Under the pieces are notes generated by a model. It searched no databases, was not told the DNA's origin, and saw only the letters and a program-made list of their open reading frames with translations. From contig VGJW01000016.1 of assembly GCA_016867265.1 (NCBI GenBank), forward strand, positions 18,071-82,070: 64,000 bases of DNA, in the 5' to 3' direction. The DNA is from Candidatus Tanganyikabacteria bacterium. Its GTDB lineage: Bacteria > Cyanobacteriota > Sericytochromatia > S15B-MN24 > VGJW01. Below, piece by piece: positions 15,790 to 24,830 of the stretch (within the stretch, counting starts at the first letter, position 1; each line of letters begins with the position of its first letter). A program made the translations under genes and the position numbers.

Positions 15790-17481
15790 ATGCTGCTGCG
15801 CCTGCAGGTCCACCAGTACGTCCTGATCGAGCACCTCGATCTCGAGGGCGCCCCCGGTCTCACGGTCCTGACTGGCGAGACGGGTGCGGGCAAGAGCGTC
15901 CTGCTCAGCGCGCTCGCCACCGTCCTCGGGGGGCGGACCTCATCCGACGTCATCCGGCCCGGAGCAGCCAAGGCACTTGTTGAGGCGACCTTCGCCGCGG
16001 AGGGCCCATGGTGGGATGGTTGGCGCGATGCCGCGGGCATTGCGGCCATCGAACCCGGGCGTGTCGTGCTGTCGCGCGAGATGACGGCGCAAGGCAGTCG
16101 GGCGCGCATCGACGGCCAGACCGTCACGCTTGCCGATTTGCGGGACCTCGGAAGGAACCTCGTGGCCATGTCCGGGCAGCACGACCACGTCCGCCTGATG
16201 GACGCATCCGTGCAGCGCGAGACACTCGATGCCCACGGCGGTCACGACGACCTTGTTCGGCAGGTGGCGGCCGCACATGCCCGTTGGCAGGCCCTGGTCA
16301 CCGAGGAGCGCGACCGTCGGGAGGCTGCGGCACGCCGCGAGACCGAGCGGGACTTCATGGCCTTCCAACTGGCCGAACTCGATGCTGCGTCGCTGGTCGA
16401 TCCGGACGAGGACGTGACGTTGCGCGAGCGCCTGCAGATTGTTCGGCAGCAGGCACGCCTGCTCGAGGGCGCCGGGCGTGCGCGACAAGCTTGCTCCGAG
16501 GCCTCCGGCGGGCCCGTCAGTGCCGGCGTGTCTGCCTTGCGACCACTTGCGGCGATCGATCCGCGCCTTGCCGAGGCGCTGGACCTTCTCGAGTCGGCCC
16601 AGGCGAGCCTGGACGAGGCGGCCGACGGTCTTCGCCGCTATGCCGACCGGGACCGAGAGGCCGAGAAATCGCTCGAAGAGATGGAGGCACGCCTGCACCT
16701 GTTGTCGGGTCTTGCCCGCCGTCACGGCGGCACGCTCTCGGCCGCCATCGCCAGGCGTGCGCGCCTCGCAGGGGACCTTGCGCGCGCGGATGAAGATGAC
16801 GAGGCCTGCTTGCGCCTGTCGGCGGCCGTCGACGAAGCGGGACGGGCGTGGGACTTGGCGGCGGCGCGCTTGACGGCGGCGCGCCGGCAGTCAGCCGTCA
16901 GGCTGGGAGAAGTCCTGTCTGGCAGGTTACAAGGTCTGGGCCTGCCCCACGCGCGGGTGACGATCGACCTGGAACCCTCGGGGCAGCGTTCCGCGCACGG
17001 TGCCGAGTCGGTGACGTGGCTCTTTTCGGCACAGCCCGACGCTCCGCCACGTCCGCTGGCCAAGGTCGCCTCGGGCGGCGAACTGGCGCGATTGCTGCTG
17101 TCGGTGCACGGTGCCATGCAAGGTGTCTCGGCCCTGCCCACGCTGGTCTTCGACGAGATCGACACCGGCATCTCGGGCGAGGCGGCGGCGGCCGTCGGCA
17201 GACAGTTGGCCAGGATGTCCGAGGGAGATCAGGTTCTGGTCGTGACCCATCTGCCTGCCGTGGCGGCAGGGGCGGACCGGCATCTGCATCTGCGCAAGGT
17301 CGTTGTCGACGGACGCACGGAATTGTCCGTGAAGGATCTCGGGGATGAAGATCGCATCCGGGTCCTTGCCGAGATGCTGGCCGGAGACGAACCGGCGGAT
17401 GGTGCGCTGGGTGCGGCCCGCGAGTTGCGGCAGCGAGCCCGGGGCCGAGGGGAGGTCGGGACGCATGGCAGCAAGGCATGA
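15790..17481 (+). CDS. recN: DNA repair ATPase RecN
   Basis: SMC-like double-strand-break repair protein, 563 residues, normal length. Walker A GETGAGKSVLLSALATVLGG at 29-48, the RecN-typical VAMSGQHDHVRLMDASVQRE, coiled coils around 155-370, then ABC signature ASGGELARLLL and Walker B TLVFDEIDTGISGEAA, and the H-loop VVTHLPAVA. ATG at 15790 lies 6 nt after an extended -10, suggesting a leaderless mRNA. The 3' end overlaps the next gene by 17 nt. It is divergent from the RodZ-type gene. Confidence 0.96.
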   Translation: MLLRLQVHQYVLIEHLDLEGAPGLTVLTGETGAGKSVLLSALATVLGGRTSSDVIRPGAAKALVEATFAAEGPWWDGWRDAAGIAAIEPGRVVLSREMTAQGSRARIDGQTVTLADLRDLGRNLVAMSGQHDHVRLMDASVQRETLDAHGGHDDLVRQVAAAHARWQALVTEERDRREAAARRETERDFMAFQLAELDAASLVDPDEDVTLRERLQIVRQQARLLEGAGRARQACSEASGGPVSAGVSALRPLAAIDPRLAEALDLLESAQASLDEAADGLRRYADRDREAEKSLEEMEARLHLLSGLARRHGGTLSAAIARRARLAGDLARADEDDEACLRLSAAVDEAGRAWDLAAARLTAARRQSAVRLGEVLSGRLQGLGLPHARVTIDLEPSGQRSAHGAESVTWLFSAQPDAPPRPLAKVASGGELARLLLSVHGAMQGVSALPTLVFDEIDTGISGEAAAAVGRQLARMSEGDQVLVVTHLPAVAAGADRHLHLRKVVVDGRTELSVKDLGDEDRIRVLAEMLAGDEPADGALGAARELRQRARGRGEVGTHGSKA

Positions 17482-17959
17482 GGCGTCGTTCCGTTTGCGC
17501 GTCGGCAAGCGCGAGGTGCGGGTCGAAGGTCCCGAGGAGCTGGTGCGTGAGGCCATGCGGCACTGGGCCGGCCTCTGGACCGGTGAGGACGTGCGCACGC
17601 CGCCTACCGTCGAGGCCGGCCTCGGCGAGGAGGATCACGTCGCTCCCGTGCTTCGGGTCCAGAAGAACATCGGCATCCGTGACCTGGTGGCCCTGAAGGA
17701 GCCCGGCTCCCCGCGGGACAGGCTGCTTACGGCAGCGTATTACCTCGAGCGATACGAGAAGCGGGAGCGCTACGGCCTCGATCAGTTGAGGCTGCTCTGG
17801 CTCGAAGCCTACCCGTGCGCGCCGATGGACCCTGAAGCGTGGGAGGATGCCATTCGGGATGGCTACCTCGAACGTGTCGCGGATGGACAGTTCACGTTGA
17901 CCTTCTCGGGCGAGAGCTTCGTCCAGAATGGCCTGGTCGAGGAGTATCGACCGGGATGA
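17465..17959 (+). CDS. hypothetical protein after recN
   Basis: A 164-residue cytoplasmic protein I do not recognise. The N-terminal ~35 residues look like two or three beta strands (ASFRLRVGKREVRVEGPEE), followed by an acidic linker and a helical C-terminal half (DRLLTAAYYLERYEKRERYG) ending in a strand-rich winged-helix-like segment (AIRDGYLERVADGQFTLTFS). It overlaps recN by 17 nt and its TGA overlaps the ATG of msrB (ATGA), so the three genes are likely one operon. No signal peptide or catalytic motif. Confidence 0.75.
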   Translation: MAARHEASFRLRVGKREVRVEGPEELVREAMRHWAGLWTGEDVRTPPTVEAGLGEEDHVAPVLRVQKNIGIRDLVALKEPGSPRDRLLTAAYYLERYEKRERYGLDQLRLLWLEAYPCAPMDPEAWEDAIRDGYLERVADGQFTLTFSGESFVQNGLVEEYRPG

Positions 17960-18450
17960 AGACGCTGCCTGCCCTGCCAGCCCTGCTGCTGGCTGTCCTG
18001 GCCGAGGCCCCCGGCGTTGCTGCCCCCGTGCCGACGACGCGTGCCGCGTCCCTGTCGGCCGATGCCTGGCATTGCCTGCGGATGAAGGGCACGGAGAGAC
18101 CCTTCTCGGGTGCTTTCTGGGACCAGCATGAACCGGGCGTCTACCGCTGCGGGGATTGCCGGACGGTGCTGTTCGACAGCAAGCACAAGTTCGATTCCGG
18201 TACGGGCTGGCCCAGTTTCGACCGGCCGGCGGCGTCGGCTTCGGTTCGTCTCGTGGCCGACCGCAGCTACGGCATGGTCCGGACCGAGGTCCAGTGTGCA
18301 CGGTGCGGCGGGCATCTGGGCCATGTCTTCGACGACGGGCCCGCGACGACCGGGCAGCGCTACTGCATCAACTCGGCGAGCCTCGTCTTCGTGCCCGACT
18401 CCCTAAGGCCAGAACCGCCCCGGCCCGGCAAGGGGAAGGGGAGGTCCTGA
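17956..18450 (+). CDS. msrB: secreted peptide-methionine (R)-S-oxide reductase MsrB
   Basis: Reduces the R-form of methionine sulfoxide in proteins. The 164-residue product has a signal peptide (residues 1-23), so it should act outside the cytoplasm. Zinc-binding pairs are intact: CGDC (65, 68) and CARC (114, 117). The substrate motif SGTGWPSF and the catalytic Cys in RYCINSASLVF (Cys137) are present. An extra Cys at 40 may be the resolving one. The C-terminus is a short Pro/Lys/Gly tail. The start codon overlaps the preceding stop. Confidence 0.95.
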   Translation: MKTLPALPALLLAVLAEAPGVAAPVPTTRAASLSADAWHCLRMKGTERPFSGAFWDQHEPGVYRCGDCRTVLFDSKHKFDSGTGWPSFDRPAASASVRLVADRSYGMVRTEVQCARCGGHLGHVFDDGPATTGQRYCINSASLVFVPDSLRPEPPRPGKGKGRS

Positions 18451-18460
18451 GCCGCAGGGC

Positions 18461-19063
18461 CTACTTGGCAGCCTGCTCGATCAGCTCCAGTTCGAGGCTG
18501 ATGGCAATATCGTCACCGACCAGCACGCCGCCGGTCTCGACGGCCTTGTTCCACGTCAGGCCGTAGTCCCGACGGTCGAGATGCGTGGTGGCCTCGGTGC
18601 CGGTCCGCATGTTGCCCCAGGGATCCTTGGCAGCCTTTGCGGGCAGGGCGACCTGCAGCGTCACGGGCTTGGTCACGCCGTGCAGCGTCAGGTTGCCGAC
18701 GACGGACAGGCCGTCCTTGCCGACCTTGGCGACGCGGGTGCTGCGGAAGGTCATCGCGGGGAACTTCTCGACATCGAAGAAGTCCGCACTCTTGAGGTGA
18801 CCGTCCCGCTTCGCATTGCCTGTGTCGACGCTGGCCACATCGATGGTGGCCTCGACCGTCGACTTCTCGGGATGCGCGGCATCATAGACCACCGTGCCCT
18901 TGAGCGCGGGGAAAGATCCCCGGACGTTGCTGACCATCAGGTGCTTGACCTTGAAGTGGGCAGCCGAGTGCATGTCGTCGATGGCGTAGGTGACGGGCGC
19001 GGCGACGGCAGGCGCCGCGGCAAGGAGCGTCAGGACCAAGGCTGAGGATGTGGCGAATCGCAA
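18461..19063 (-). CDS. YceI-family periplasmic lipid-binding protein
   Basis: A 200-residue secreted lipocalin-like protein that binds an isoprenoid or similar amphipathic lipid. Signal peptide, then TYAIDDMHSAAHFKVKHLMV, RGSFPALKGTVVYD, DGHLKSADFFDVEKFPAMTF and GNLTLHGVTKPVTL, all YceI landmarks. I place the start at TTG 19063: GGGAGA lies 7 nt upstream and it yields a normal signal peptide; the ATG 17 codons upstream would put a polar stretch before the signal. It ends convergent with msrB, 10 nt apart. Confidence 0.92.
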   Translation of the reverse strand: MRFATSSALVLTLLAAAPAVAAPVTYAIDDMHSAAHFKVKHLMVSNVRGSFPALKGTVVYDAAHPEKSTVEATIDVASVDTGNAKRDGHLKSADFFDVEKFPAMTFRSTRVAKVGKDGLSVVGNLTLHGVTKPVTLQVALPAKAAKDPWGNMRTGTEATTHLDRRDYGLTWNKAVETGGVLVGDDIAISLELELIEQAAK

Positions 19064-19155
19064 GAATGGATCTCCCGTGTGTGGCAAGGAACAACTGGTG
19101 TCATCGTACACCACCAGCGGTACCCCGGGGGCGTATGTTGGGAGGCGTGTCGCTC

Positions 19156-19196
19156 AAAAGGCTTCGTGCCCCCCGACCGAAGCCGAGGGGCACGAA
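19156..19196 (-). terminator. intrinsic terminator of the large lipoprotein gene
   Basis: On the minus strand TTCGTGCCCC and GGGGCACGAA form a perfect 10-bp stem around a 14-nt loop, followed by GCCTTTTG. It lies 15 nt after the stop at 19211, so it ends the transcript that includes the interrupted 3' part, which supports the two parts being one gene. Confidence 0.75.
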
Positions 19197-19210
19197 TGCA
19201 CGCTCTGGTG

Positions 19211-20308
19211 TCAGGGCTGGACCGGGCCGTCGTAGGCGAAGCCCAGGAACGAGAAGGTCGACCCACTGGTGCCGATGAGGATCTCGCGGATCTCTTCGCC
19301 GGCAGGAACCGTGACATGCAGGACATAGCCGGAACCCTCAGGCCGAATTGCCGTCCTGTCGATCGGGAAGACGCCAGTACCGGTCACGATGTCACCCGCA
19401 ATCACGCCCGTATCCGAATTGAAGAAGATGGACATCTTGCCCGACGGACGGGCTGGCCGGACACTGAATTGACCGTCCGGGACGAAGTTGCCCTGCTCGT
19501 CGCTGGCATACATTTCGCCGCCGCGGATGTATAGGTTGCCGACGGATTGCTCGAAGACGTTGACGTCCGAACTGAGGAAGGGGTTGGACCGGGTGTAGAG
19601 ACCCTCAGCCAAGCCGCTGACCTTCAGTTCGTACCGGGCCATCGGCGGGGGCGGCGGAGCCTGACGGCTGCCGAACATCATGTTGCCCAAGTCTCCGCTG
19701 ATCGCACCGTCTCCACGGATGGTGAAGACGGCCGAGAGCGCTTCAGGCAAGGGTTCGAGACCCGTCGAGCGGAAGGTGCCTTGGAACAGGACGCCCGTAT
19801 CGCTCGGAGTCGTTCCGTCGCCAACCGGCATGAACGTGGCGTCCCGCAGTTCGTAAAGCATGCCGTTGGCATTGCCGAGGTAGATGAGGGGCTGGCCACT
19901 GAGGTCGTCCTTGACCGTCAGATTCAGGTACTGGGGGAAGGGGTTGGTGCTGCTGGCCTGCACCTCGACATCGAACTGGCCAATCGCGAAGGACGGAAGC
20001 GCTGGCGCAGGCGAGGGATTCACCGGCTGGTTCTGGTCCTCGATGTAACTGCTGGCGAATTCGCCCTTCACATCCGTGACGCTGCCGGCAAGGCGGAAGT
20101 ATCCGTTGAGGCCACCCGGCGAGAGCGTCAGCGACGCTTCGAGGTCACCCGCCTGTTCATTGACCCGGACCGACTTGAAGACCCCGTTCAGGCTGAAGGT
20201 GTTGGCGTTCAGTGCCTCGATGGTCGGTACCGCCATCACGGCTACCTGACCATCCTTGTCCACCAGCTCGACCATCAGGTGGCCGTTGGGGTCTGAAGCA
20301 AAGGATGC
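19211..20308 (-). pseudogene. 3' remainder of the large repeat lipoprotein, cut off by an in-frame TAG
   Basis: This stretch stays in the same reading frame as the 20309-23473 gene; only one TAG (20309-20311) separates them. Reading across it gives GNPYGRDL, stop, ASFASDPNGHLMVELVDK, a smooth continuation of a beta domain. The next ATG (20275) has no ribosome site, so independent translation is unlikely. The segment (about 365 residues) has two to three more domains of the same beta-rich style with Pro-rich linkers, ending just before a strong terminator. It is either a recent nonsense mutation, a read-through extension, or a sequence error; the conserved coding character argues the break is recent. 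Confidence 0.75.
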
Positions 20309-23300
20309 CTACAGATCACGACCATAGGGGTTGCCGTTGAACCACTGCATCGTGTAGCGACCCTGAAGCTCCTTGGGCAGGCCTGCGGCCGGGGGCTCGA
20401 TGCCACCACCACCGCCGCCGTTGGCGGGACGGACTGCCGCGAAAGTCGTGGTGTTGGTGTTTGCCTCCCCGAAGGCACCCTCCACGCTGCCGTCGGCAAG
20501 GAAGTTCAGCGTGAGCTTCAAGGTTTCCGGACCGATGACGCCCTGGCTGATGGTCAACAAACCTTCGGCCACGAAGCTGCCGTCATCACGCTTGGTGATC
20601 TTCAGATCATCGGCATGAGCAACGGACCCGGAAGCCTGCCCGAAGAGGGATGCCGTGAAGAGCAGGGGCCTGTCCTGATTGCCGGTAGTGACGGTCCCGA
20701 GGAACAGGCCATAATCCGCCCTGTAGGGGCTCAGTCCCATCAGGTTGAGCGCGTACTCGCCCAAGAACGAATCGGGGAGCGCCACGAAGGGCTCCGGAAC
20801 AGGTTGTTGCTGCTGGTTTGCAGGCGCAACGTTGCCGTGGCCCTGGTTCGCTCCGTCCGAGATCTCGATGTTGGTCAGCAGCCAGGGTCGCTGGTTTTGA
20901 TTGTTCCTGTTGTCCATCAGGGGGAAGCGAACTTTGAACGGGGTGTTGCTGTTCCCGTAGTAGTCACCCACCAGCTCTGTGCCTCCGGGATAGCCTTCCA
21001 GCCTCAGGTTGACGATCTGGCCAGCCGTTGAAGCATTGCCCTGGCTGTCATAGGCGGTGACGGAGGCCCTGTAGCCGCCATCGTTGAAAATGGCGAGGTC
21101 GAATTTGCCGGAACCAATCGGGTTGAAGGCTCCGTCGTTCATGAACACGGACCATTGGCCGAAGACCTCGTCGATGGCCAACGGGAAGTTGCCGCCGCCG
21201 CCGTTGCCCCCCTCGAAGGGTGCGGCATAGACGCGGTACTGCTGGTTGTCGACAGTCAGGTTACCGCTCTGCAGCACCCAACGACCGACTTGGCTGGCCG
21301 TGTCGGTGATATAAGCGACATCGAACACGAAGCCCGCAATCCGGTTGTTTCCAAGGTCAACATTGACTGCGGCCCGAGGCATTTGGGTATTGGCGTCCTG
21401 AAACAGTCGGAACTCGAGCACGCGGCCCACCGCCCTGGGCGTGGGGTCGTTCTGGCCCTTGGCCATCAAGTCACCCCGCACCATGCCGTTCGCATCGGGT
21501 TTGAGGGAGAGACCGACCATCTCGCCGCCGAAGTCAGGCATGCTCGTGCCGAAGTCCAGCTTCCACTGGCCGGCAAAGGCAAGCGGGGCCGGCAATGGGC
21601 CGGGGACAGGACCGCTGCCGCCGTTACCATTGTCATCCTCGGCCGGGATCTCCTCGACAACGAATTCACGGTTGCCCAGCAAACCGGAAATCAGGACCAG
21701 ACGGCCGCCGCCGGGCATCGAGGGATCAGGCTTGTAGGCCGCGAGGTACCGAAGCGGATAGGTCATGCCGTCGTCCAGCACAAGCTCACCCTTGAGGAAG
21801 AACTTTCCCGTCGCAAGCCTTTCGACGAACAAGCGCTCTACCTTGCCGATGACAGCCGGGACCGAGTCGGCATCCGTTTCCTGAAGCACGCGTGCCGAGA
21901 CACCACCGCCCATCAGCGGGATGATCTGGACGCCGGTCATCATGTTGCCGAACGGGCTTGAGTTGTTCGGGAACACGAAAACCCAGTCACCGCCAAAGGC
22001 CTCGAGAGGTGGCAAGCCGGGCTCGCCGCCTCCGCCCTGGTTGCCGCCGCCGAAGGCCTCGAGCGCGGCCTCGAGCAGGAGCTCGTTGGCCGCGTTGAAA
22101 ATCATCACGCCGACCTTGTCCCCCCCGGCAGGCGGGGCCATCAGTTCGATCCGGATCTCGCCGCCCAAGTTGGTGACGAAGGCCTTGGCTACGAAACGAC
22201 CATCGGGGCCTGCAGGCATGAGGCCGCCCTCAGCCAACGTATTCGGGCCGGCTAGCGTCGCCTGGAACAGCTCGACCCTCAGCGCGCCATTGTTCGTCCG
22301 TGTCACACGCAGGCCCAGGTCGCCCAAGTCGGGGTTCGTCACGCCCGAGTAGATCGCAAGGCGCTGATCGCCCGCCATGGTCAGAGCCGTCAGCCATTCG
22401 GGGTTCGGGTAGATGGGGTCTGTCGGGCCCGTGCTGCCGCCGTCGCTTGGCGGGATGCTCACGGTGAAGGGGGTGCCCTCGAGGAGACCAGACCTCAGGA
22501 TCCAGCGACCGTTGGGGTTCAGTGTGTCCTTGATGAACGTCGCGACGTAGCGGACCTTGAGCTTCTGGCCGCCATCGAGTTCGAGGACGCCAACGAGATT
22601 CGCCATGCCATTGCTATCGCGGTCAACGGTCAGGCCGGTCACGACGCCAATCTTGGCAGGATTGCCATTCTGGTCCTGCAGAACCTTGGCATCGATGCCG
22701 CCATTGACGCCGGGCTGAAGCAGAATTCCGGTCTTCCGGCCCGCGAACAGGGGTGCGTCGCCAAGCTCGAAAATCCAGGCGCCTGACAACTCCTCGACCC
22801 GGGGCAGGACGGTCGGGGTGGTCCCCCCGTCTCCCGGGGTGACCGTGATGTCGCCGCCGCCCGTCGAGCCACCGCCGGTGCTGCCACCGCCGATGGGGTT
22901 GACGATGACACCACCGCCACCCGTCGATCCCCCGGGCACGGTGTTGCCCGGCTGATCGCCAAACTGCTTGGTCGTGGTGAACGCGAGCTCGAGCTTGGTG
23001 TTGCCGTCGGCGGCGACGGCGAACTTGCCCGTGAGCTCGCCGACCGACTTGTCGGTGCTGCCGGAGTTCTCGTCGAAGATCTTGCCGATGATGGTGGTGT
23101 CGTTGACCGTGAAGTCGATCGAGATGTTGGCTTGCGAGCCCGTGCGCGGCTTGTCCTTCGTCAGGACGAGCTTGGTCAGGGACTTCTGTCCGCCGCCGAA
23201 GAGCGTGAACGTGCCGATGCCGCGGAACACGCTGCCATCTTTGGTGAACTGCAGCGTCCCCTTCTCGGGATTGAAGTCCTGCGTGTTCTCCTGGTCAATC

Positions 23301-23473
23301 AGGTACCAGGTGCCCGCCAGGGCCTTGAAGTCATTGGCGGCCGGTTGCTGCTCTCCTGCCGACGGCGTGGTGGCAGCCGTCTGGGCCAGATTCCTGAGGG
23401 CGGCCGCGTCGCATCCCGCCAGCACCGCCAGCGACAGGGTGGCCGCAAGGCCCGCCTTGACCGAACGATTCAC
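20309..23473 (-). CDS. giant multi-domain beta-repeat lipoprotein (ends at in-frame TAG)
   Basis: A 1054-residue product. Signal peptide with lipobox LAGC (Cys21). After it come about seven beta-rich modules of 110-140 residues, each opening with a G-x-W or G-x-Y motif (LAGTWYLID, LSGAWIFEL, FGGDWVFVF, FAGQWKLDF, VFGQWSVFM, FLGEYALNL, LQGRYTMQW) and many closing near GRWxLxSGxL. Linkers are Gly/Thr- and Pro-rich, notably residues 176-222. It is probably a cell-surface protein; no enzyme motif is seen and I do not recognise the family. GTG start with GAGAA upstream. Without the TAG the protein would be 1420 residues. Lower GC in its leader marks the promoter. Confidence 0.8.
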   Translation of the reverse strand: MNRSVKAGLAATLSLAVLAGCDAAALRNLAQTAATTPSAGEQQPAANDFKALAGTWYLIDQENTQDFNPEKGTLQFTKDGSVFRGIGTFTLFGGGQKSLTKLVLTKDKPRTGSQANISIDFTVNDTTIIGKIFDENSGSTDKSVGELTGKFAVAADGNTKLELAFTTTKQFGDQPGNTVPGGSTGGGGVIVNPIGGGSTGGGSTGGGDITVTPGDGGTTPTVLPRVEELSGAWIFELGDAPLFAGRKTGILLQPGVNGGIDAKVLQDQNGNPAKIGVVTGLTVDRDSNGMANLVGVLELDGGQKLKVRYVATFIKDTLNPNGRWILRSGLLEGTPFTVSIPPSDGGSTGPTDPIYPNPEWLTALTMAGDQRLAIYSGVTNPDLGDLGLRVTRTNNGALRVELFQATLAGPNTLAEGGLMPAGPDGRFVAKAFVTNLGGEIRIELMAPPAGGDKVGVMIFNAANELLLEAALEAFGGGNQGGGGEPGLPPLEAFGGDWVFVFPNNSSPFGNMMTGVQIIPLMGGGVSARVLQETDADSVPAVIGKVERLFVERLATGKFFLKGELVLDDGMTYPLRYLAAYKPDPSMPGGGRLVLISGLLGNREFVVEEIPAEDDNGNGGSGPVPGPLPAPLAFAGQWKLDFGTSMPDFGGEMVGLSLKPDANGMVRGDLMAKGQNDPTPRAVGRVLEFRLFQDANTQMPRAAVNVDLGNNRIAGFVFDVAYITDTASQVGRWVLQSGNLTVDNQQYRVYAAPFEGGNGGGGNFPLAIDEVFGQWSVFMNDGAFNPIGSGKFDLAIFNDGGYRASVTAYDSQGNASTAGQIVNLRLEGYPGGTELVGDYYGNSNTPFKVRFPLMDNRNNQNQRPWLLTNIEISDGANQGHGNVAPANQQQQPVPEPFVALPDSFLGEYALNLMGLSPYRADYGLFLGTVTTGNQDRPLLFTASLFGQASGSVAHADDLKITKRDDGSFVAEGLLTISQGVIGPETLKLTLNFLADGSVEGAFGEANTNTTTFAAVRPANGGGGGGIEPPAAGLPKELQGRYTMQWFNGNPYGRDL

Positions 23474-23527
23474 TTGAATTCTCTTTCTCTCGAACAGACA
23501 CGAGGGAGTTCACAAAGTGTCACAGCA

Positions 23528-23536
23528 ATTTTAGCA
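23528..23536 (-). promoter_or_regulatory. extended -10 promoter (TGCTAAAAT) of the giant lipoprotein gene
   Basis: The minus strand reads TGCTAAAAT about 55 nt before the GTG start, within an AT-richer stretch. The leader carries a GAGAAAGAGAA purine run serving as ribosome site. Confidence 0.5.
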
Positions 23537-23637
23537 AGTATGGCCGTTTCTTGGCTAGGCGGGATGCCGCTTGCCGCCTGTGAGATCGGATACACGGATC
23601 AGGGCCCGTGTCCCGCCGCGCAGGCGACCCGGATCGG

Positions 23638-24663
23638 TCAGGGCTGTTCCAGCAGCACCTGGTGATGGCCCCACTCTTCCCCGTTGGCCATGAGGTGGAG
23701 CTCCTGCAGGGCCATCAGGCCGGCGCGCCAGCGACGGCGCCAGACGGGCGCCTCGTCTCCCTTGAGCTTGCGCAGTTGTTCCATGACCGAGACCTCGCGC
23801 GTCGCCATGTTCTCGATCTGGCCTTGAAGAGTCCGCGCCATATAGGTGCCTGGCATCGCCCACCATGCGTCGAGGCGCCAGGGACCAAGCTGGCCGGCAA
23901 AGACGTCGAGCGTCGTCACATGGCACGCCTTGAGCAGGTCCTCGCCAAGCCACGCGAGCGGTTCCATAGGTAGCACGTGGGGAACGTCCGAGTGGCTCGG
24001 CAGCTGGACCAGAAGCGTGCCGCCGGGTTCTGTCCACGCGAACATCCGGTCCAGCAGGCGCTTGTGGTCGAGCCACCTCGCCGTTCCTTCCACGGCAACC
24101 AGGCGCTCGAAGGTGGTTCCGGGATCGAATCGGCTGAGCGAGCTGGTTCTGACCTCGAGGTTGAGCAGGCCACGCTGCCGTGCCTGGCGGGTGACGTGGG
24201 CCGCAATCGTGGCGTTCGCGCATCGGGTGACGACCTTGCTTTGGCGGAATCGCGCCGCCAGGTGGAGGGCCGTCCCCCCCAGCCCGCCCCCCAAGTCAAG
24301 GATCGAATCGCCGTCGGCGATCCGTGCACGCTGGGCGATCAGCTCGAGGGCCGCTTGCTCCGCAGGCTCTTGCCGCAGGTCGTCACTGTCGGCAAACCAG
24401 GGACCCGTGAGCGAGGCGGGACCCAGAAGATGGCTGTGAAGTGCCGGTGGCGCCGCGCCCTCGGGGTGCAGCAGGCCAGCCTCGGAGGCGACGAGGGGGC
24501 CCTTGGCGAGTGCCTCGAGATGTTCGTCCGTGCGGCGGGCCACTCCCTTGGTCCCGCCTTCGCGCAGTTGTCGGGCCAACGTCAGGGCCCGGCCCCGGAA
24601 CTGGCCGGCCAGGATGTCGTCAGGCAGGAAGCCCCTGTCGATCAGGCGCTCGAACACTCCCAC
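23638..24663 (-). CDS. SAM-dependent methyltransferase, CFA synthase-like
   Basis: A 341-residue class I methyltransferase. Motif I: DSILDLGGGLGGTALHLAARF near residue 122. Surrounding order (DSDDLRQEPAEQAALELIAQR before motif I, then RFDPGTTFERLVAVEGTARWLDHKRLLD and PGGTLLVQLPS) matches the cyclopropane-fatty-acyl-phospholipid synthase/coclaurine N-methyltransferase group, where an E-x-x-x-H/W segment replaces EHMKNY. The first ~95 residues are the family's helical N-terminal region. No signal peptide or membrane anchor. Substrate is unknown: a lipid or small amine. It stands alone, separated from the lipoprotein gene by a 164-nt gap and divergent from the DJ-1 gene. Confidence 0.8.
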   Translation of the reverse strand: MGVFERLIDRGFLPDDILAGQFRGRALTLARQLREGGTKGVARRTDEHLEALAKGPLVASEAGLLHPEGAAPPALHSHLLGPASLTGPWFADSDDLRQEPAEQAALELIAQRARIADGDSILDLGGGLGGTALHLAARFRQSKVVTRCANATIAAHVTRQARQRGLLNLEVRTSSLSRFDPGTTFERLVAVEGTARWLDHKRLLDRMFAWTEPGGTLLVQLPSHSDVPHVLPMEPLAWLGEDLLKACHVTTLDVFAGQLGPWRLDAWWAMPGTYMARTLQGQIENMATREVSVMEQLRKLKGDEAPVWRRRWRAGLMALQELHLMANGEEWGHHQVLLEQP

Positions 24664-24830
24664 GATCTTCAGGACCTCGGGGGGGGGAGCCGGTTGCTTT
24701 GGGGCACGGTCGGTTGCGCGGGGCGGTTGTGGAGGATTTAAGGAGGATATCAGGACCGATACGCGGTCGCTTGTGTCCGGCGTGGCTTGTCGGCAAGATG
24801 CTGTGGTCGGTTTTCCTGATGGAGGTCGAG

